A DNA stretch of 64,000 nt from [Phialemoniopsis] sp. UDSM-2020 (GCA_018873225.1 JAEILZ010000008.1:1426001-1490000), one strand, 5' to 3'; counted from the stretch's first letter, positions 1 through 13,229 are shown. Translations and numbers: made by a program. Notes: generated by a model from the letters alone, not told the origin.

Positions 1-3000
1 GAACCCAAAGCTGTTTCGTTCCTTGAATTGATGGCAAGAGGAAACCGCCCGCCGTGGGATTTGCTTCAAACCTGACCCACGAAAGAGCTCCAGCATGGTG
101 AGAAAGTTTGATGGCGTATCACGTCTTTCCCACTTTATCAGCCGCTAATGCGCGCCAGTCACGTCTGGGATCCTTGTTCTGGTGGTGGTTCGAGTGCAAC
201 AATGAGGAAAAAGGCCCGCACCCGATCGCGATCTCTCTCTCTCGTCTTTCTCTCTCTCTCCGCCAGCAAACGCGTCTAAAATGAAATGGGAAATGGGGAA
301 AAAGAATAAGACGTGAAGAGGGCCGCGCACCCAGAGCGACGGGTGCGATAGTGGGTGTTTAGCGTCGCTTCAGCTCCCCTAGCAGGATGGGCGGATGGCA
401 CCACAAAAGCAAGGCACAAGCTGCAAACAGATGGCTGGGAGCATGCAAATCCCACCCCCTCATGCCTTCTGTCAAATCGCATCGCTCTCCCAGGCCCTGG
501 TCCCCTGCGCGCCAATGCACCTGTCGGGATGGGCTCGTGAGCCTCGCGGCCAATCAGACGCCAACGACGCGAACCTTCACGTCTTTCGAAAACCCAATTT
601 ATTTATGCGTGTCATGGTGGAGAGACACCGAAGGAGAAAGAGATGAGGAGAGACCAAAACAACGGGCAGACTTGACACCGAGTCCCACGGCTCAAACAAT
701 AGAACAAAGAGTCTGTGTGTATGACCTCGATCCTATTTGGGACTCGACTCGGACCCGATTCGAGGTCCATGTCGGGTCAATCGAACAATAGCATTGTGTG
801 GAGGACGACCGACATCGAGGCCCCCAGGTCCAGCCTCAAGCCACCCAGCACATAGTCAACGATAGGTACAGCTTCAACGAGCTATTAAGACAAGCACTGG
901 AGCCTTCTGGCTCGTCAAAGCTCGTCATTGCGTAAGTGACCAGATGGCGAGACCTTCCGGGGCCCTCTTACAGGATCCACAAGGCAGACGCCACGATCCT
1001 TGCCTGTGTCTGACTGTCCTTTTTCTTTCCATTGATTGTGGCTCCCCTCTGGGGCTAAGATGGAGATCTCTGCGTGTCAAGATTGGGCGGCGTTACCACA
1101 CTGCCGTGGCCATAGATGGCGCGGCTTGGTGGTGGTGAGTAGCGCGTTGCGCTACCCAGATGGGTTTAATTGATTGCAGGTCTGTCACCAATGATCATTG
1201 GCCTCACAACGTCAAATCCTTGTCTGTGGGGGTAGCAGCCAGTGGCATCAGCCCGGACCAGCTCTTAACAACCACACACGACAGCCGCCACCAAACCATA
1301 GCGAGACACGAAACCATTTAGACACACAATTTCGAGGTGCAGTGTCCCATTTGCATGGTCGATGGCGCGAGCGACAGAAATCCCACCAGAATGGTTGGCC
1401 GTCAAGCTTGGCTCGGTGTCATGATAGATTGCTGCATATTGTACGCCGAGCTTAGATAGATGCTGCTCCTCTGAATGGCGGTTTGTGGTGAGCAATCAAG
1501 TTGGAGCAAGGCTATTTGGCGGTCTATCACCCCGCTCTTACACAGCACACCAGCCTTCTTTCTCGGCATCCCGACCGCAACCGTCCAACCGGGGTAAACG
1601 CATGGGTAGTTGAGAGAACCAACTGTCTACTTACAATTTGATCCTAACACCCTCTAGGTGAGTGCTGCTGCTGCGGATGACCCACGGCCAAAATAGAAAA
1701 AGAAAGCATCAATAGCCGCATTGGGGTTGTCTAGCGATGCCCGTCCAACTAGTGCGCCACTCCTTTTCCTCGTCTGGAAGATCATAACAGACAAAGCAAG
1801 TCATAAGTGGACTTTCGTATGCCTCTTTTGATGTTTTGCATCCCCCGCCGCGATGGCCGAGGTGGAGGAGGGAGCCACCCGGCGATGCCTTAGTTTGAGA
1901 TAGAGTCTTGTCAAGCCAAGGCCAAATTGGGGAGCTTCATCATCATCAACTCTCCCTTGCGCCAGATATTTCTTTTTCCACCAGAAGCCTTTCCGCATTG
2001 GCTCATGAAAAATCTTTCAGGGTCTTCGCTAACGGGAAGAAGCCGTGCCCGAGGCTCCAAACTACATCATCAATTGGACAATGATGCAATGGAAAAGACT
2101 CTAGCTGGAGTACGAGGACCAAGGACTCGACAGTCGTGGCTTGGAACCTGATCCTCGCCGGGGTGTCTGAGCTGTCACATGTCCTCTGTGACATCGCGTC
2201 AACTTTCAAGATCGACTACCAGATCTGCTGCGCCCACGCTTAGTTGATCATCACTCCTGTCCATTGTAACCCTTCATGTTGACGGCATGGCTGGGAGCAG
2301 CTAGGTAGACAGGTCAGATTGTCCCACCAGTTTGGCTCCCTCACTCTCCACTCCATCAAGCCCATGCCGGTGACTTCGCCGAAAGGCGGTGGATGTCCTG
2401 CTTTACTTTGCCGGTGCTCCGGCTGCAATGCTATCAACCCAATCATCGGTCTCCAACAGTCTAGCAAGGGTCAGCGTGCGCAGTGCATCGCTACAAAAGG
2501 CAAGTTTAGATAGAAGAATTCCCTGTTTGCGGAGGAAATGCGGCGCAACTCAGCTTGAGCAGGTTTCCTGAGCTTTGCCATATCTGCTATCTCCAGGCGA
2601 CCCGCTGAAAATCCGGGGCGGATCATTCGCTGGGAAGCCAGCAGAGCCACGACCTCGTCCTGCTCAGATTGCAGAGTGGCCGTCCAATAGGATCAGTTAA
2701 CCGGCTATTCTCTGAGACTGGCGGCGTTCTGCCAACGCACCAGGTAGGGTCACTCAACATCCAATGCGTTCCTGCTTTCCATCTATCCCGCCCACGCTTC
2801 GACGAAAGGGATGGGGGGAGATCATCCATGGAGAAGGACGGCAGGGACCGCAGAAGAATCAGGGACCTCGTTACCGCGGGAGCTGGTGGTGTGAAGGTGT
2901 CTCACGGGTACGCCAGCGCCAGCACCAACCGAATCGGGGCTCTGCACGGCACTGAAACTCATCAATTTTACATCATCGTGGTGAACCACTTGGGTTGCGT

Positions 3001-6000
3001 TGGCTGGTGATACCGCCAGACTCCTTGCGTGGTGCCGGCTGCCCGGAACGCCAACGGGGTAGCTTCATCTTCATTTGCTTTTTCCGGCCTCGATCTGTGA
3101 TCCGCGCAAGACATAACTAACTAGTGCAACTTGTGCAGGTAGTTTGCACATAATTACATGGGCGCTGCCGTTCGTCCCAACTTTTTTTTTTCTCGTCGTC
3201 CTGTCATTTTTGACGATTTACAGGCTAGGACGGATCTCGAATTGGCGGTTGCTGGTGCGGTGCTTTTAGCGGGCGATCGTCGCAGCTATTGACCCCGAGC
3301 CCTGCAAGTAGTGCATCTTCCAAGAAGTCGTCTCGACGCTTCGGGCTTTTGTGCAACCTGTCGTACCGAAAAGAGTCGCCTGTTTCGGGTTTTCGTGATA
3401 TTGCACCAAACCCACAGAGTAACAAGGGTTCAGTTTAGATCTTCCGCGTTTGGACGGGCAACGAGGCTGGGGGGCTTTTTGTCGCCCGATCCTAACCTCT
3501 TCGCAACTACCCGTATTTGCTGATAGGCAGTCCTTTGTCTCTCCGTAATTACGGGATGCACAGTGACGTTCACGACTGTCTAGTGCTGCTGGGGGAGCCT
3601 TGCACGTTTCTAATTTCAGCCCTCCTGCTTTTCTCGTCCTTTCTGGAGTGTCATTGGCCAACAGTTCCACCTGCCCAGCATCCTACATAGGAGGCGAGAT
3701 GTGCCAATATGGCCAACGAAATGGACAAGGTGAGACAACTGCATAGGTGTTGAGCGGTTTCTTTCCCCAGTGAGACGAGTCTCGGTGGTCTCTGGCGCAC
3801 GCTATCCCTCTCAACGTCGTTGCATCCATCTACCAGCGCAATCGGGCTCGCGGTTCCTGTCACCAATGAACCAGTCTTTTTTTTTTAATTGAAGTTCCGC
3901 CCCGCCCGCGCCGGTCCTTGGGAGAGGAAGGCCCGCGACTTAGCCGTAACGGGATCTAGCCCGTCAGCTCTGCCAGGTTCGCTGCGGCTCCCAAAGTGCA
4001 TGCTTAGGCGCGACGGCGCGGGGCAACCAGTGGCTCCTAGTGGGCTTGAAAGGTGGCTAGGAGGGACGGTAGCGGGCTTGTCGAGTCTCGAAACGATCAA
4101 GGCTGCATCGTCCGTCGTCCGGCAGCACCGAGAGACTGACTGACTAACAAGTGCCATTCCCCAGTTCGCCGACTCTTCCATATGGGGCCAAATTCCCCAC
4201 TTGCCGAGCAAAGGGATGGCTGGTACCACTCAATTGGGAATCGTCATATCCGGAGGCTCGTGACATTATGGCAGTGTGGAAACCACGCCTATCCTCTTCC
4301 CGCGTGGCTCTCGTCGGGCCAAAGAGCGGGAGTTGCCTTTTTCAGGGTTTGTTGATTGCTTTTGCGTGTGCCATTTGCTTGTGTTTCTTGCTTTTGCCGC
4401 CAAGATGTAGCCGTTCAATCTTGTAACGGGAACGGCTAAGGGGAGAGACAGACCGTGCCGAAGCGAGCAGAAACCAACTCTACGTGGGTCTGAGACTCGA
4501 AGTTCCGTCATATTCTGTCAATAACCCGGGCTCTCTTTCTCGCTCTACCCCACCCGTGTCTTTGACCACGGAAGCCCGAGGCAGCACGAGGAACTTTTCG
4601 GGGGAGAGTTTCTTTAGAGCCTCAAGTGGACAGAGTAAGATTGCTCCCCCACGATTGGGGCCACATCTGGCGTTGTTGAGAGAAGACGTCTGTCGACGGA
4701 CCCAGCATGAAAGAGCCTCAAATTTGCAGCGTAATGCACTCTTCAGGGACTGGACCTGGGAAGACGAGACGCCGGTTGCCCTGGGGCTACGAAAGCTCCG
4801 AAATTGGCCAGACCAGTGATTTGCAGGGATCGTCCGTCGTATGGGTTTAGATTGTTTCGATGGTCGATCTGGAACACCGTCCCTCGTCTCTCTGGCCTGA
4901 CGAGACAGAGTCAAGCGACATTGAAGCGAGCAGGCGACACTGTGGCCAGGGTACCTAGAGTGTACTGTACCGAGCCTAATTTTCACAGCACACGCCACAG
5001 CGGGTGGGGGGTTCAGGGTCTCCAGGGGTTTTAATTGATCCCTGGATGGTTCAAACCCGCTGTCAGGGTCCCCGCAAACACCAATCAATGTCTGATTGCA
5101 TATCAAATAGTGCCACAACATACTTATACAGTGCATTGACTCCTACTCCAATGAGCATCAACTGCTTCATTACTCATTATTCCACATATCTACCCTACTT
5201 TACTCAACCCTTTCATACTCTTACGCTTCGAATGCAATGTACATACCTACCCATGCTGCCGTTGGCTTGTCAAGGGCCCTGGAATCCTCGTCGTGATACC
5301 CTTGACCGTTGACCCTCACTGAGCGGGGATAGGAGCTTCGACTAATGCTTCGTAATTAGCAGTTGCTCACACGATGCAGAAAACCCATAAAGGATCCATT
5401 CGAACCCGCCTTTGCAGTGCAGCATTGCACGGACTGACTCCTCAACGTAAAAATTTTCACAGCGCGTCGCCATGGCATCGCGAGACCAATTGCCAAATTG
5501 CTGGTGGAGGTTGCAGGTGGGTTTTGCAATTCTAGAGCCGTCCGTGATGGCCTCAACCAGCCGAGGGGGGGCGTGAGATACAGATCACATCCATCACCAA
5601 CAGGCCAGACCCATGGCACGATTACTATGGGCGCTGCTCAGCCAACATTGAAAGCCCAGCGCTGCATAAGGGTGCATGTTCACGGACAAGGCATCGGAGG
5701 TTTTGCATGCACAATGTACACGCCACGCGAGCCATGGTGTGCACGGTCATGGCTTCATCAGGGTCAATTGGCAAAAAGGAGTGAAGGCAGTGATCATCCT
5801 TCCCATCCCGGTGTGTCCTTGGAGCAGCCGGGGACTTTGTCGACAGCCCGCGCCGCTCCTCAATATGGCATCCATGGCCTGAAATGGCATCCAGCGTCTG
5901 TTCGCCAGCAGAAACCTCTGGGACGGCCAATGACCTGCCCGGTCTCCATCCCGTCTTTGCAGCAGATCCCGGAAAGCCGAGCACCAGCCCGTCCCGGCTG

Positions 6001-9000
6001 TCCCAGAAACAAACGTCTCCTCGCTTCAGAGTTTGACGCTCTGGCCTCCGACGTGCTTTACGGGAACCAGAGTCCTGTGCCCGGGGGCGAGGCTGTTTGC
6101 AGCAAACAAGCATATGCCTTATTTGCCACACCCTCACGTGTAAATTCCCTCCCGCGGGACGACGCAGGAAATGTGATGCGGCGAATTCGAGGCTTAGTCC
6201 TCCGGGCCGTCGCTGCTTTGCCGATGTTTCAAGGTGATCAATTGGGCTGATGGAGGTGCGTACAAGAACGATGCAACCTGCATGGACCTTCGGCTCCCAC
6301 ACGCAAGGCATGCACTACACCACCAGATTCAAGATTTGAGTAATACCGTGTTGCATCGCATCGCATCGCATCGCCTCGCCTCTCTTGTGTGCACATGCAA
6401 ATGAAATTGCGGAGGTGCCGTCCGGCTGGGGTACAGGATGTTACATCCGCTGCCTCGAATCGGCCTGGGAAAAAACAAACCTTCAATCCTTACGAAACGT
6501 GCAGACGCGCCCAGCAGCCACGAGAATAGATCATGATCCTACCCTCTCCGCACATTATCCCCTTGGCGGGAGAGCTTATTGCCGGATCGGGACAGCTTCG
6601 CCCCTTACCGGGTATTTACTCTACGCAAAACGGCTTTACGGTGATCAGCCCCTAACTTGTATGCTCGGTCTCGAAGACGCACTCTTGAGCGAGCGGGGTT
6701 GGTCAGAAGTCAATTGCTTGGTCAATTGGCTCTGTTACTGTCCAAAGGATCTGTCAACCTTCCGTTCCCGGATCTCAGCTCAGCGTGCGCGCGCGCGCGT
6801 GCGATATGACAGACATGACATGACGCAAAACATGACCCCAATGGCTTCGGAATTGGGATGCCCAACAAGGCAAGTTGAGCAAGGAAGTCGTCGTTAGTGT
6901 TTAGCTGAGAAAGAGGGGTTGACACGGCCAAGCCCCAGTGGACGCCTGCAGGAAGATCCTCCGTGTGCGAGCAGATCCCTCGGCTGACACTCTTCATCTG
7001 CTGACAAGAGTATCTGATGTTGTCAGCAAAAACATCGCGAAATCCCGAAAGACCTGAAAGAGAATAATTAGTCGCGGAAACACGCGTAAAGCACCACAAC
7101 GACACGCGACGAGGGTGTCCAGATGCGGAAGATCTTCAAGGGAAATCCCACCACGGCCAAGGCGCCCGCAGCAAATCATGACGCGTTGATGCAGTAAAGC
7201 ATATGCAGGCTCTAATGGAGCTTTGCATTCGGAGTGGAACCAAACCTCCACACAATCGAAACTTTAGCGCCTGCTGCCCTGAGCGGTGCGATGCGGGCGC
7301 ACCGCTCGCTTGCTTCTTTGGCTCTTTGACTGGGAGCCGAAACGACTGGCCAGCCGGGCTGACAGGACTCGAGCGAGTCCTCATTCGACTTGGGCCGAAT
7401 GCACTACACCGGTCCTTCCAAGGCACGACGGGCGGCTGGGAACCAATGGGCAGGCGATCAGACGTGGCGGTGGTGAGGATGGTGAAGCGCCAACGCCGGT
7501 TCAGTCCCCTTCCGGGCACTTGCGATGCATGCAAAAGTACAGAGCGTACGTCTGCGCCGCAGCCAGCCTGCTGGAGCCTCCCTTGTCCGCCTGAGACGAG
7601 TCTCCATACTCGGTGTGCTGCTTTTTGCCATTGTTGCAGAACATCACGTCGTGCTAGACTCGGCCGGGCCATTGATCTATTGAACTTCATCATCAGATAA
7701 GGCAGACGGGCAAATCGGCATTCTCACCCGACTACAATCAATTCAAGGCTTCGACAATCAATTCGAGCAGGTAAGTCAGGGCTCGCAACAAATCAGGCGT
7801 GCAACACCGGAGCTCTTCACGAGATTGGCTCTACGTTACCAACCTCCCAGCTCCAGCTGGCTCGGCTTCCTGCAGCTTCGCAGCCCAATATCGACAGGGG
7901 TTTCTTCTATTTTCATCTCGAACTGCATATCCGAATTCGAACAACAGCCTCCTCATTTTCTCCTTTTCCCCCTCTTCGCCATTGCGAATCTCGATACTGT
8001 CCAACTTTGCCAGCTTTTCGCTGCATTAGGCGTGCAATAGTGCGGTTTGCAAACCTGCTCCAAGGTAATATCGCAATTTCCAACACACGAGTTTCGTCCA
8101 CGTTTTTCTTGTCCTCTCCGCTCCCAGCGCCGCACTAATCCGCTAGTCTGATCGCCGATTTGGAGGTGGACTTTGGGGTTCTGCTCTTATCAAACATAGT
8201 ATGGGGTTGTTGGTGACAGCCGTGATACGAGTGCTGCCCTCCATTGGCCCTAGCAACAACGGGCGGGCATGGTCTACCCCTGACGGCGATTTCACCACCG
8301 GCACCAGGGGATGGTGAGTTTGTTTTAGCCTTGTGGCTCTCTTCAGCTCTCAAGTGTCTGTCGATCCCATCAAAAGCCAGTGAGATTTTGGCCCGGGTCT
8401 GACCGCATGTCGGCGGCGCTACGAAACCACTTATCACCGGCCTTTCGTGTTAAATAGGCAAGGGGCGGCCGGCGTTGGGAAGCACCTTTCAAACCGAGGC
8501 GATCCCCATTTCGGCACACGAGCTGCCTCCTCTTACACGCTGACGAGGCATGGCGTGTTTGCACGCGATCTCGCCATCAAGGGACGAGATTGATTCATCA
8601 AAGCACCCGCGTGCTGCAATGCCTCCCAGGTAGCGCTGCTCAGCCGAGAGCCCAACCCGTTTGCGGTCTGCTCCCGTGTCGGAAGCACGTTCCTGCTGGC
8701 CCCGGGAGTGGTGTCTTGGAGGTGAGGCTCCCGATTCGATGTCCTCAAGCGAGACACCGAGGCCGTTTGGCTGAGGGCTGAACGGCAACCTCCACATGGC
8801 GTACCGCAACTCCCTTACGAGGGTGTGAGGCCGCTCAGACAGCCTTGGGAGATTGGCCCAGTGCCAAGTAACCGTTAAATCGTCTGTTCGCGCTGGTTCT
8901 TACTTGCTTGTCATGAAAGTTTTGTCTTTGCCCTTGTACATAGTTGTGACTGACTGAGTGGTTGATCCCCTGAACTTCTGCTTCCGACAACCTACATACT

Positions 9001-10915
9001 GCACACAGGCCTTCTAAAATGAGGTTCAGATACGCATAGGCGAGTACGATGTCTCTTGTTGTGCTAGTTTTCATTGTTACGAGATTGAGTGATCGCCATG
9101 AATCCCGTTCTGTAAGGAGGTGGTTGACCGTGGACACGGCCTACGCTCGCCACGGCATCGCGTGGTCTCTATTTTCTTATTCGCAGCAAGTTTATGGGCT
9201 TACAAGCTAGAAACGGGAAGTGTTGCTCACATCTTGCCACGTCCTTCTTAGGCGGGCATCAGCTCATCTCCTTATACAGGAAATTACCTCTTCGTCTTGT
9301 CAATTTCTGCTTTCTGCGAACGTACCAGAGTGCTTGCATACAAGCGCGCACAGGTGGAGGGCAATTTGCTTATCATATCCAATGTCTTGCATACTGCTCC
9401 TCGGAAAATATTCCTGCTGGGAGGATAAGCGAGAAGAAGCAAAAAGAACTCGTTCGCTTTGGGCAAAAGGAAAGAGTGTCAATATCCCTGACAGGAGAGA
9501 TAAAAAGAAGTGCGAGGTTGCTCATCTCCGTTCCTTGCACCTGCGCATTGACGTGTCCCTCATCACAAATTCTCCGATAGGGGCGCCTCGGCGAACGAAA
9601 CTCTGACTGGACCATAGGGAACCTCACATGGATTATGGCGATGCGGCCCCATCTCGAAAGCCCCTATGTTGGTTCCCGGGTGCTCGAAAAGGGTGCTCTT
9701 AACGCCGCTGGAGAGCGTGAGTTTCGACTCCTTGATTGACATCTCTCGGCCATGCTGGTTGGCGAATGTGCGATGGGGGTTGGGGGCCGTCTGGGATATT
9801 GTACGGGACCTGCCAGTGCAGTTCCGCTCCCTGGAATGATCATGAGGCGCTCATCCTTGTGAGGCCCCTATTTCCAGAAGTCATCTGGAATTTCTCCGTC
9901 AAGGGCCTGCCGACGTTCGATTCCTTTTCTGTCAAAGCAAGCGCTCACGTCGAGCAAGCCATGGCCTTGCCAACGGACCAAGGGGCGACCTAGGTCTTTG
10001 CCCCCCACGGGCGTGGGAGTGAAGCCCGCTTGTGGCTTGGAGCTGGAGGCTGCGACAACGTACCTCTTGGACCATACGGCCCATTGTGCCCATGCTCATA
10101 CCGTTCTCCTACAGTCTCGTCTTGGGGTGGGTTAAGGGGACTGAGAAGTGTGGTCTTCTCAATCAAGAGGACGAAGTCAAGGACGTGCTGCAGTCTCGGA
10201 TATCCGGACAAGAGCTTCACTCTCAGCAACTTCCCCCAGCATATGCTCGCCTGCCGTACCTCCTGGCCTTTCTTGCGAGCGATCTGCTGTCCTCGGCAGG
10301 GCGAAAGTTCGCTTCATAGCCACGCCGACGTCCTGGCAGATCAAGGGTCAGCAAGGTCTGGCTCGAAATGCTTCATCCTCGCGGTCTCTCCAACATTCAT
10401 GGAGCATGAAGATTGCTGCATCCCAGCTGCTAAGAATCGGGCGGGCCACAAGTGTGTGTCCATATGGATCATGAAAGACCATGAACCTGTCCAGTCTTGC
10501 TGCATTTACCTCTATCGGAGTGTGGTCCGCGAATATGTCAGGCTGTCCAAGCAGATGAGCATTCGTCTCGTCCCATTTCATACATACATACTTCCTTGGA
10601 ATCTTGGGCCTTTCCTGAGAATGCTTGTGCGGCAAGTGTGACCCTTGATTCCACATCGATGACATCTTGTTTCGATGAGGGGACTCTTCTCCTGAGTTGA
10701 GAACAAGTCACAGGTTAGCCTCAACTGGGAACTGGACAGAGATCGACGTCTGTCTCTTGGGGCCATGGAGGACGATACTCGCGGCGTTGGGCAGAACAAC
10801 CTCATCTTGCTTCCACTTGATCTCTGCTAGGCGAGGTGATGTCTGGGGACCATACACCACTCTTCAGGATGCGATCAGATGGACCTTGTAGATTGAAGTC
10901 ACTTCACCTTCTTCC
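1..10915. other. gene-poor region, no recognisable gene
   Basis: About 10.9 kb in which I recognise no conserved protein and no coding-type frame with plausible splice sites. The longest open frames (for example 5498-6250 plus, 5625-6311 minus, 7136-7693 minus) overlap each other on opposite strands and have low-complexity, Arg/Pro/Ser/Cys-rich translations typical of chance frames. Visible small-scale structure: a CT-rich run near 225-262; a pentamer repeat at 6353-6382 (four GCATC then two GCCTC); an alternating GC run at 6787-6799; a decamer CAATCAATTC repeated at 7735-7744 and 7755-7764 just before a strong donor-like GTAAGT at 7771; and a pyrimidine-rich stretch at about 7900-8130 that resembles a fungal 5' leader. 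Unannotated non-coding transcripts or leaders of genes outside the window are possible. Confidence 0.5.
10351..10830 (-). pseudogene. possible relict or fragmentary coding frame
   Basis: One minus-strand frame stays open from 10830 to 10351 except for a single in-frame TGA at 10708-10710. The two parts read like soluble protein, with mixed acidic, aromatic and aliphatic residues, for example IKWKQDEVVLPNAASIVL before the stop and DRFMVFHDPYGHTLVARP after it. I recognise no family. A short intron removing the stop is conceivable, because a pyrimidine-rich CAG acceptor lies just downstream of it, but no good donor sits at a sensible distance. The frame begins about 90 bp from the 5S rRNA gene. 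The opposite strand also has a 203-codon open frame here, so coding status is unproven. It could be a decayed gene, a misread spliced gene or chance. Confidence 0.22.
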
Positions 10916-11034
10916 ACGTACGACCATAGATGGTAGAAAACTCGGGATCCCGTCCGCTCTCCCATAGATAAGCTGCCAATCGCTGAACTAGTACTCAGGT
11001 CGGTGACGACTGGGGAATCCTCGGTGTTGTACGT
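10916..11034 (+). rRNA. 5S ribosomal RNA gene (divergent isotype)
   Basis: The 119-nt segment matches fungal 5S rRNA in length and landmark blocks: TACGACCATAG near the 5' end, GAAAAC, CCCGTCCGCTC, ATAAGC, TAGTA, GGTGAC, GAATCC and GTTGTA near the 3' end. The first nine and last nine bases pair as the terminal helix. Helix II (GATGGTAG with CTGCCAATC, one bulge) and the GTCG/CGAC arm also pair, although their bases differ from the Neurospora type I know. It is followed at once by a T5 run (11034-11038) and a T7 run (11051-11057), suitable RNA polymerase III terminators. Its promoter should be internal (TFIIIA-type). Dispersed single 5S genes of several isotypes are established in filamentous ascomycetes. 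The sequence differences could mean a minor isotype or a young pseudogene; retained pairing favours function. Confidence 0.85.
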
Positions 11035-11926
11035 TTTTGCTTCACGGTCATTTTTTTCGATTTATTTTTGCTTTTCCTTCCCTTAGAATGATTAAGGCAC
11101 ACCTGTTCTAATTGAAGACTAATGAGGAGTTGGTGCAAGATGGCCTGGTTGTGGTTTTCCTTCCGTGATGCATCGCAATAATGGTGTGTGTGCCTGGGTC
11201 GACAATGTTGACTTCATGTAAGTTGACTACAAGAGCATTGTCCATGCCAGCTGCCCGAACCCGCAATCGTAACAAGTAGCTACTTTTCTTCATTAAATAA
11301 ACATTAAAGTTGAGCCTGTTATGTTCTTGTTGAGTACCATGTCTGCGGAGAACATGATGAGGGTATGCAAGACAGCAGCCAATTTTTGAATTATCCTCAT
11401 GGGATAGCCATTCCCAAGACATGAGCATGAGCGACCACTAGAATGAGGCACGTTTCACTTACACCGGCGCACGAAAGTCGTACAATCCACAACGACGGTG
11501 CAAGTGCCTGCTTGCTGCCGCACCTCACCTGCATACGGCTTCGTGTAGTGGACAGCTTCAGAATGTATCTATTCCATTTTGACATACCACAGAACACGCC
11601 GGAAATGAGGATGAGTGAACGGTCTCTTGCAGAATTTTCACATCTGTCGCAATAACGATGTGCCTGTCGCGCCTCCTCAGATGCAGGCTTCTGACAAATC
11701 CCGAGGTGCTGACAAAAGTTGATTGCGGGGTCCCACTGCTTCAAGGTGACATCACATACCCATAAAGTATATCAGGAGAGACATATCGCATAAAGCTTCA
11801 ATGGAAAGGATCGAATTATTTTCATCGTATCTGTGTTTCTGAAATCTGTGCGTAACTTCAATTGACACCTGGCTCTTCTCTATCCCTCGAATAGAACCAA
11901 GAGCAAATCGAATCACCACTAACACT
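11035..11926. other. intergenic region between 5S gene and Rossmann-fold gene
   Basis: AT-richer DNA downstream of the 5S gene, starting with the T-rich terminator region. Apart from those T runs I see no supported element. It must contain the promoter of the gene starting at 11927. Confidence 0.5.
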
Positions 11927-13229
11927 ATGGCCCTCAAGATATTCCTGTAAGTCAAAACAAATCCCAGAGAAAAATCTCTCAGAAGTCCATGAGCCGCACA
12001 CTGACAGTAATTGCAATAAAGCACCGGAGTCACAGGCTATATCGGAGGAGACATCTTCTACGAGCTCTACAACGCCCATCCAGAGTACGAGTGGGCTGTG
12101 CTGGTCCGCAACGAGGAGCGAGGCAAGCTTGTCTCAGCCAAGTACCCCAAAGTTCGGCTTGTCTATGGCACCCTTGACGATTCTGAAGTCCTTGAGAAGG
12201 AAGCTGCTGCTGCAGACATTGTGATTCGTGAGTAGACTCTCACACGGAGGGAGACAACATCTCCCATTTTTCAACCCGGATGGATTTGCCCTAACACCGC
12301 ATCACAGACTCTGCCGACTCAGCAGACAACGTCCCGTCGGCCAAGGCCATCGCAAAGGGCCTCGCCGCGGGCCACACGGCCGAGAACCCAGCCTTCTGGC
12401 TGCACAACTGCGGCACGGGCATCCTGCAATGGGTTGGTTCCTTTCCCCTTCATCACCGCGGGGTGCCCCTGAGAAATCTGCCGGGCTCGACTGACATCAC
12501 GAGGGACGTTCGTAGTTTGACGCGCAGGAGAAGCGCTACGGCCAGCCGCCCCTGCCGGACCAGCGCTACGGCGACGTGACCGACATCGACCGCATCACGA
12601 GTTTTCCCGACGCCGCGCTGCACCGCGACGTCGACAAGATCGTGCTCGCCTGCGCCGCCGAGCACTACCCGGCCGTGCGCGTCGCCATCGTCGGCCCGCC
12701 CTGCATCTACGGACCCGGCAGGGGACCCGTCAACGGCCGCAGCATCCAGGTGTACGACATGGCGCGGTTCCTGCTGCAGGAAGGGTACGCGCCCGTCGTC
12801 GGCACGGGCCGGACCGAGTGGGACAACGTGCACGTGCACGACGTGGCGGCGCTGTACAAGGTGCTCGTCGAGGCCGCGCAGGACCCCAAGTACAGGGACA
12901 ACACCGAGATCTTCGGCCCCAAGGCGTACTACTTCGTCGACAACGGCGTGCACAGCTGGGGCCAGGTGGCCAGGTGGCTCGCCGAGGAGGCGTACAAGCA
13001 AGGGTTCATGGGCGAGGTCAAGGTCGAGGAGACGGCGCTCGAGGCGATGAAGAAGCTAAAGAGCAAGTCGAACAGCAGCTGGGCCATGAACTCCAAGGGT
13101 GTGCCCGAGAGGGCGAAGAAGTACTTTGGCTTCCAGCCCAAGGGGAGGAGTCTTCAGGACGAGATTCCGGACATCGTGGCTGGCGAGGCCAAACTACTCG
13201 ATATCAAACCGACAGGACACACTCATTAA
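11927..13229 (+). CDS. NmrA/NAD-dependent epimerase-type Rossmann protein
   Basis: Four exons: 11927-11946, 12022-12227, 12308-12432, 12516-13229, giving 354 aa. The 20-nt first exon joins in frame to give MALKIFLTGVTGYIGGD, a classic N-terminal GxxGxxG dinucleotide-binding loop at residues 8-15 of an extended short-chain dehydrogenase. Further family features are VRNEERG after strand 2, a DDSEVLEKEAAAADIVI strand, an HSADSAD loop and a GPPCIYGPGRGPVN segment like the substrate region of nucleoside-sugar epimerases. The catalytic YxxxK is not obvious, which agrees with NmrA-like or atypical members. It is probably a cytosolic NAD(P)-binding oxidoreductase or regulator; the substrate is unknown. 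It ends 91 bp from the end of the convergent GH36 gene. The start is set by the splice to the GxxGxxG motif. Confidence 0.88.

Noticed and set aside
5356..5430. GGGTTCGAATGG on the minus strand resembling a T loop
   Set aside because: The flanking bases do not pair as a T-stem.
5498..6311. 250-codon plus and 228-codon minus frames overlapping each other
   Set aside because: Neither looks like protein; the plus frame begins with a non-ATG codon and both lack homology I recognise.
7136..7700. Long frames on both strands in the gene-poor region
   Set aside because: Opposite-strand pair of chance frames; no start context, splice sites or protein family.
10833..11092. Minus-strand open frame that looked protein-like
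   Set aside because: It is the antisense of the 5S rRNA gene, so its apparent coding character is an artefact.
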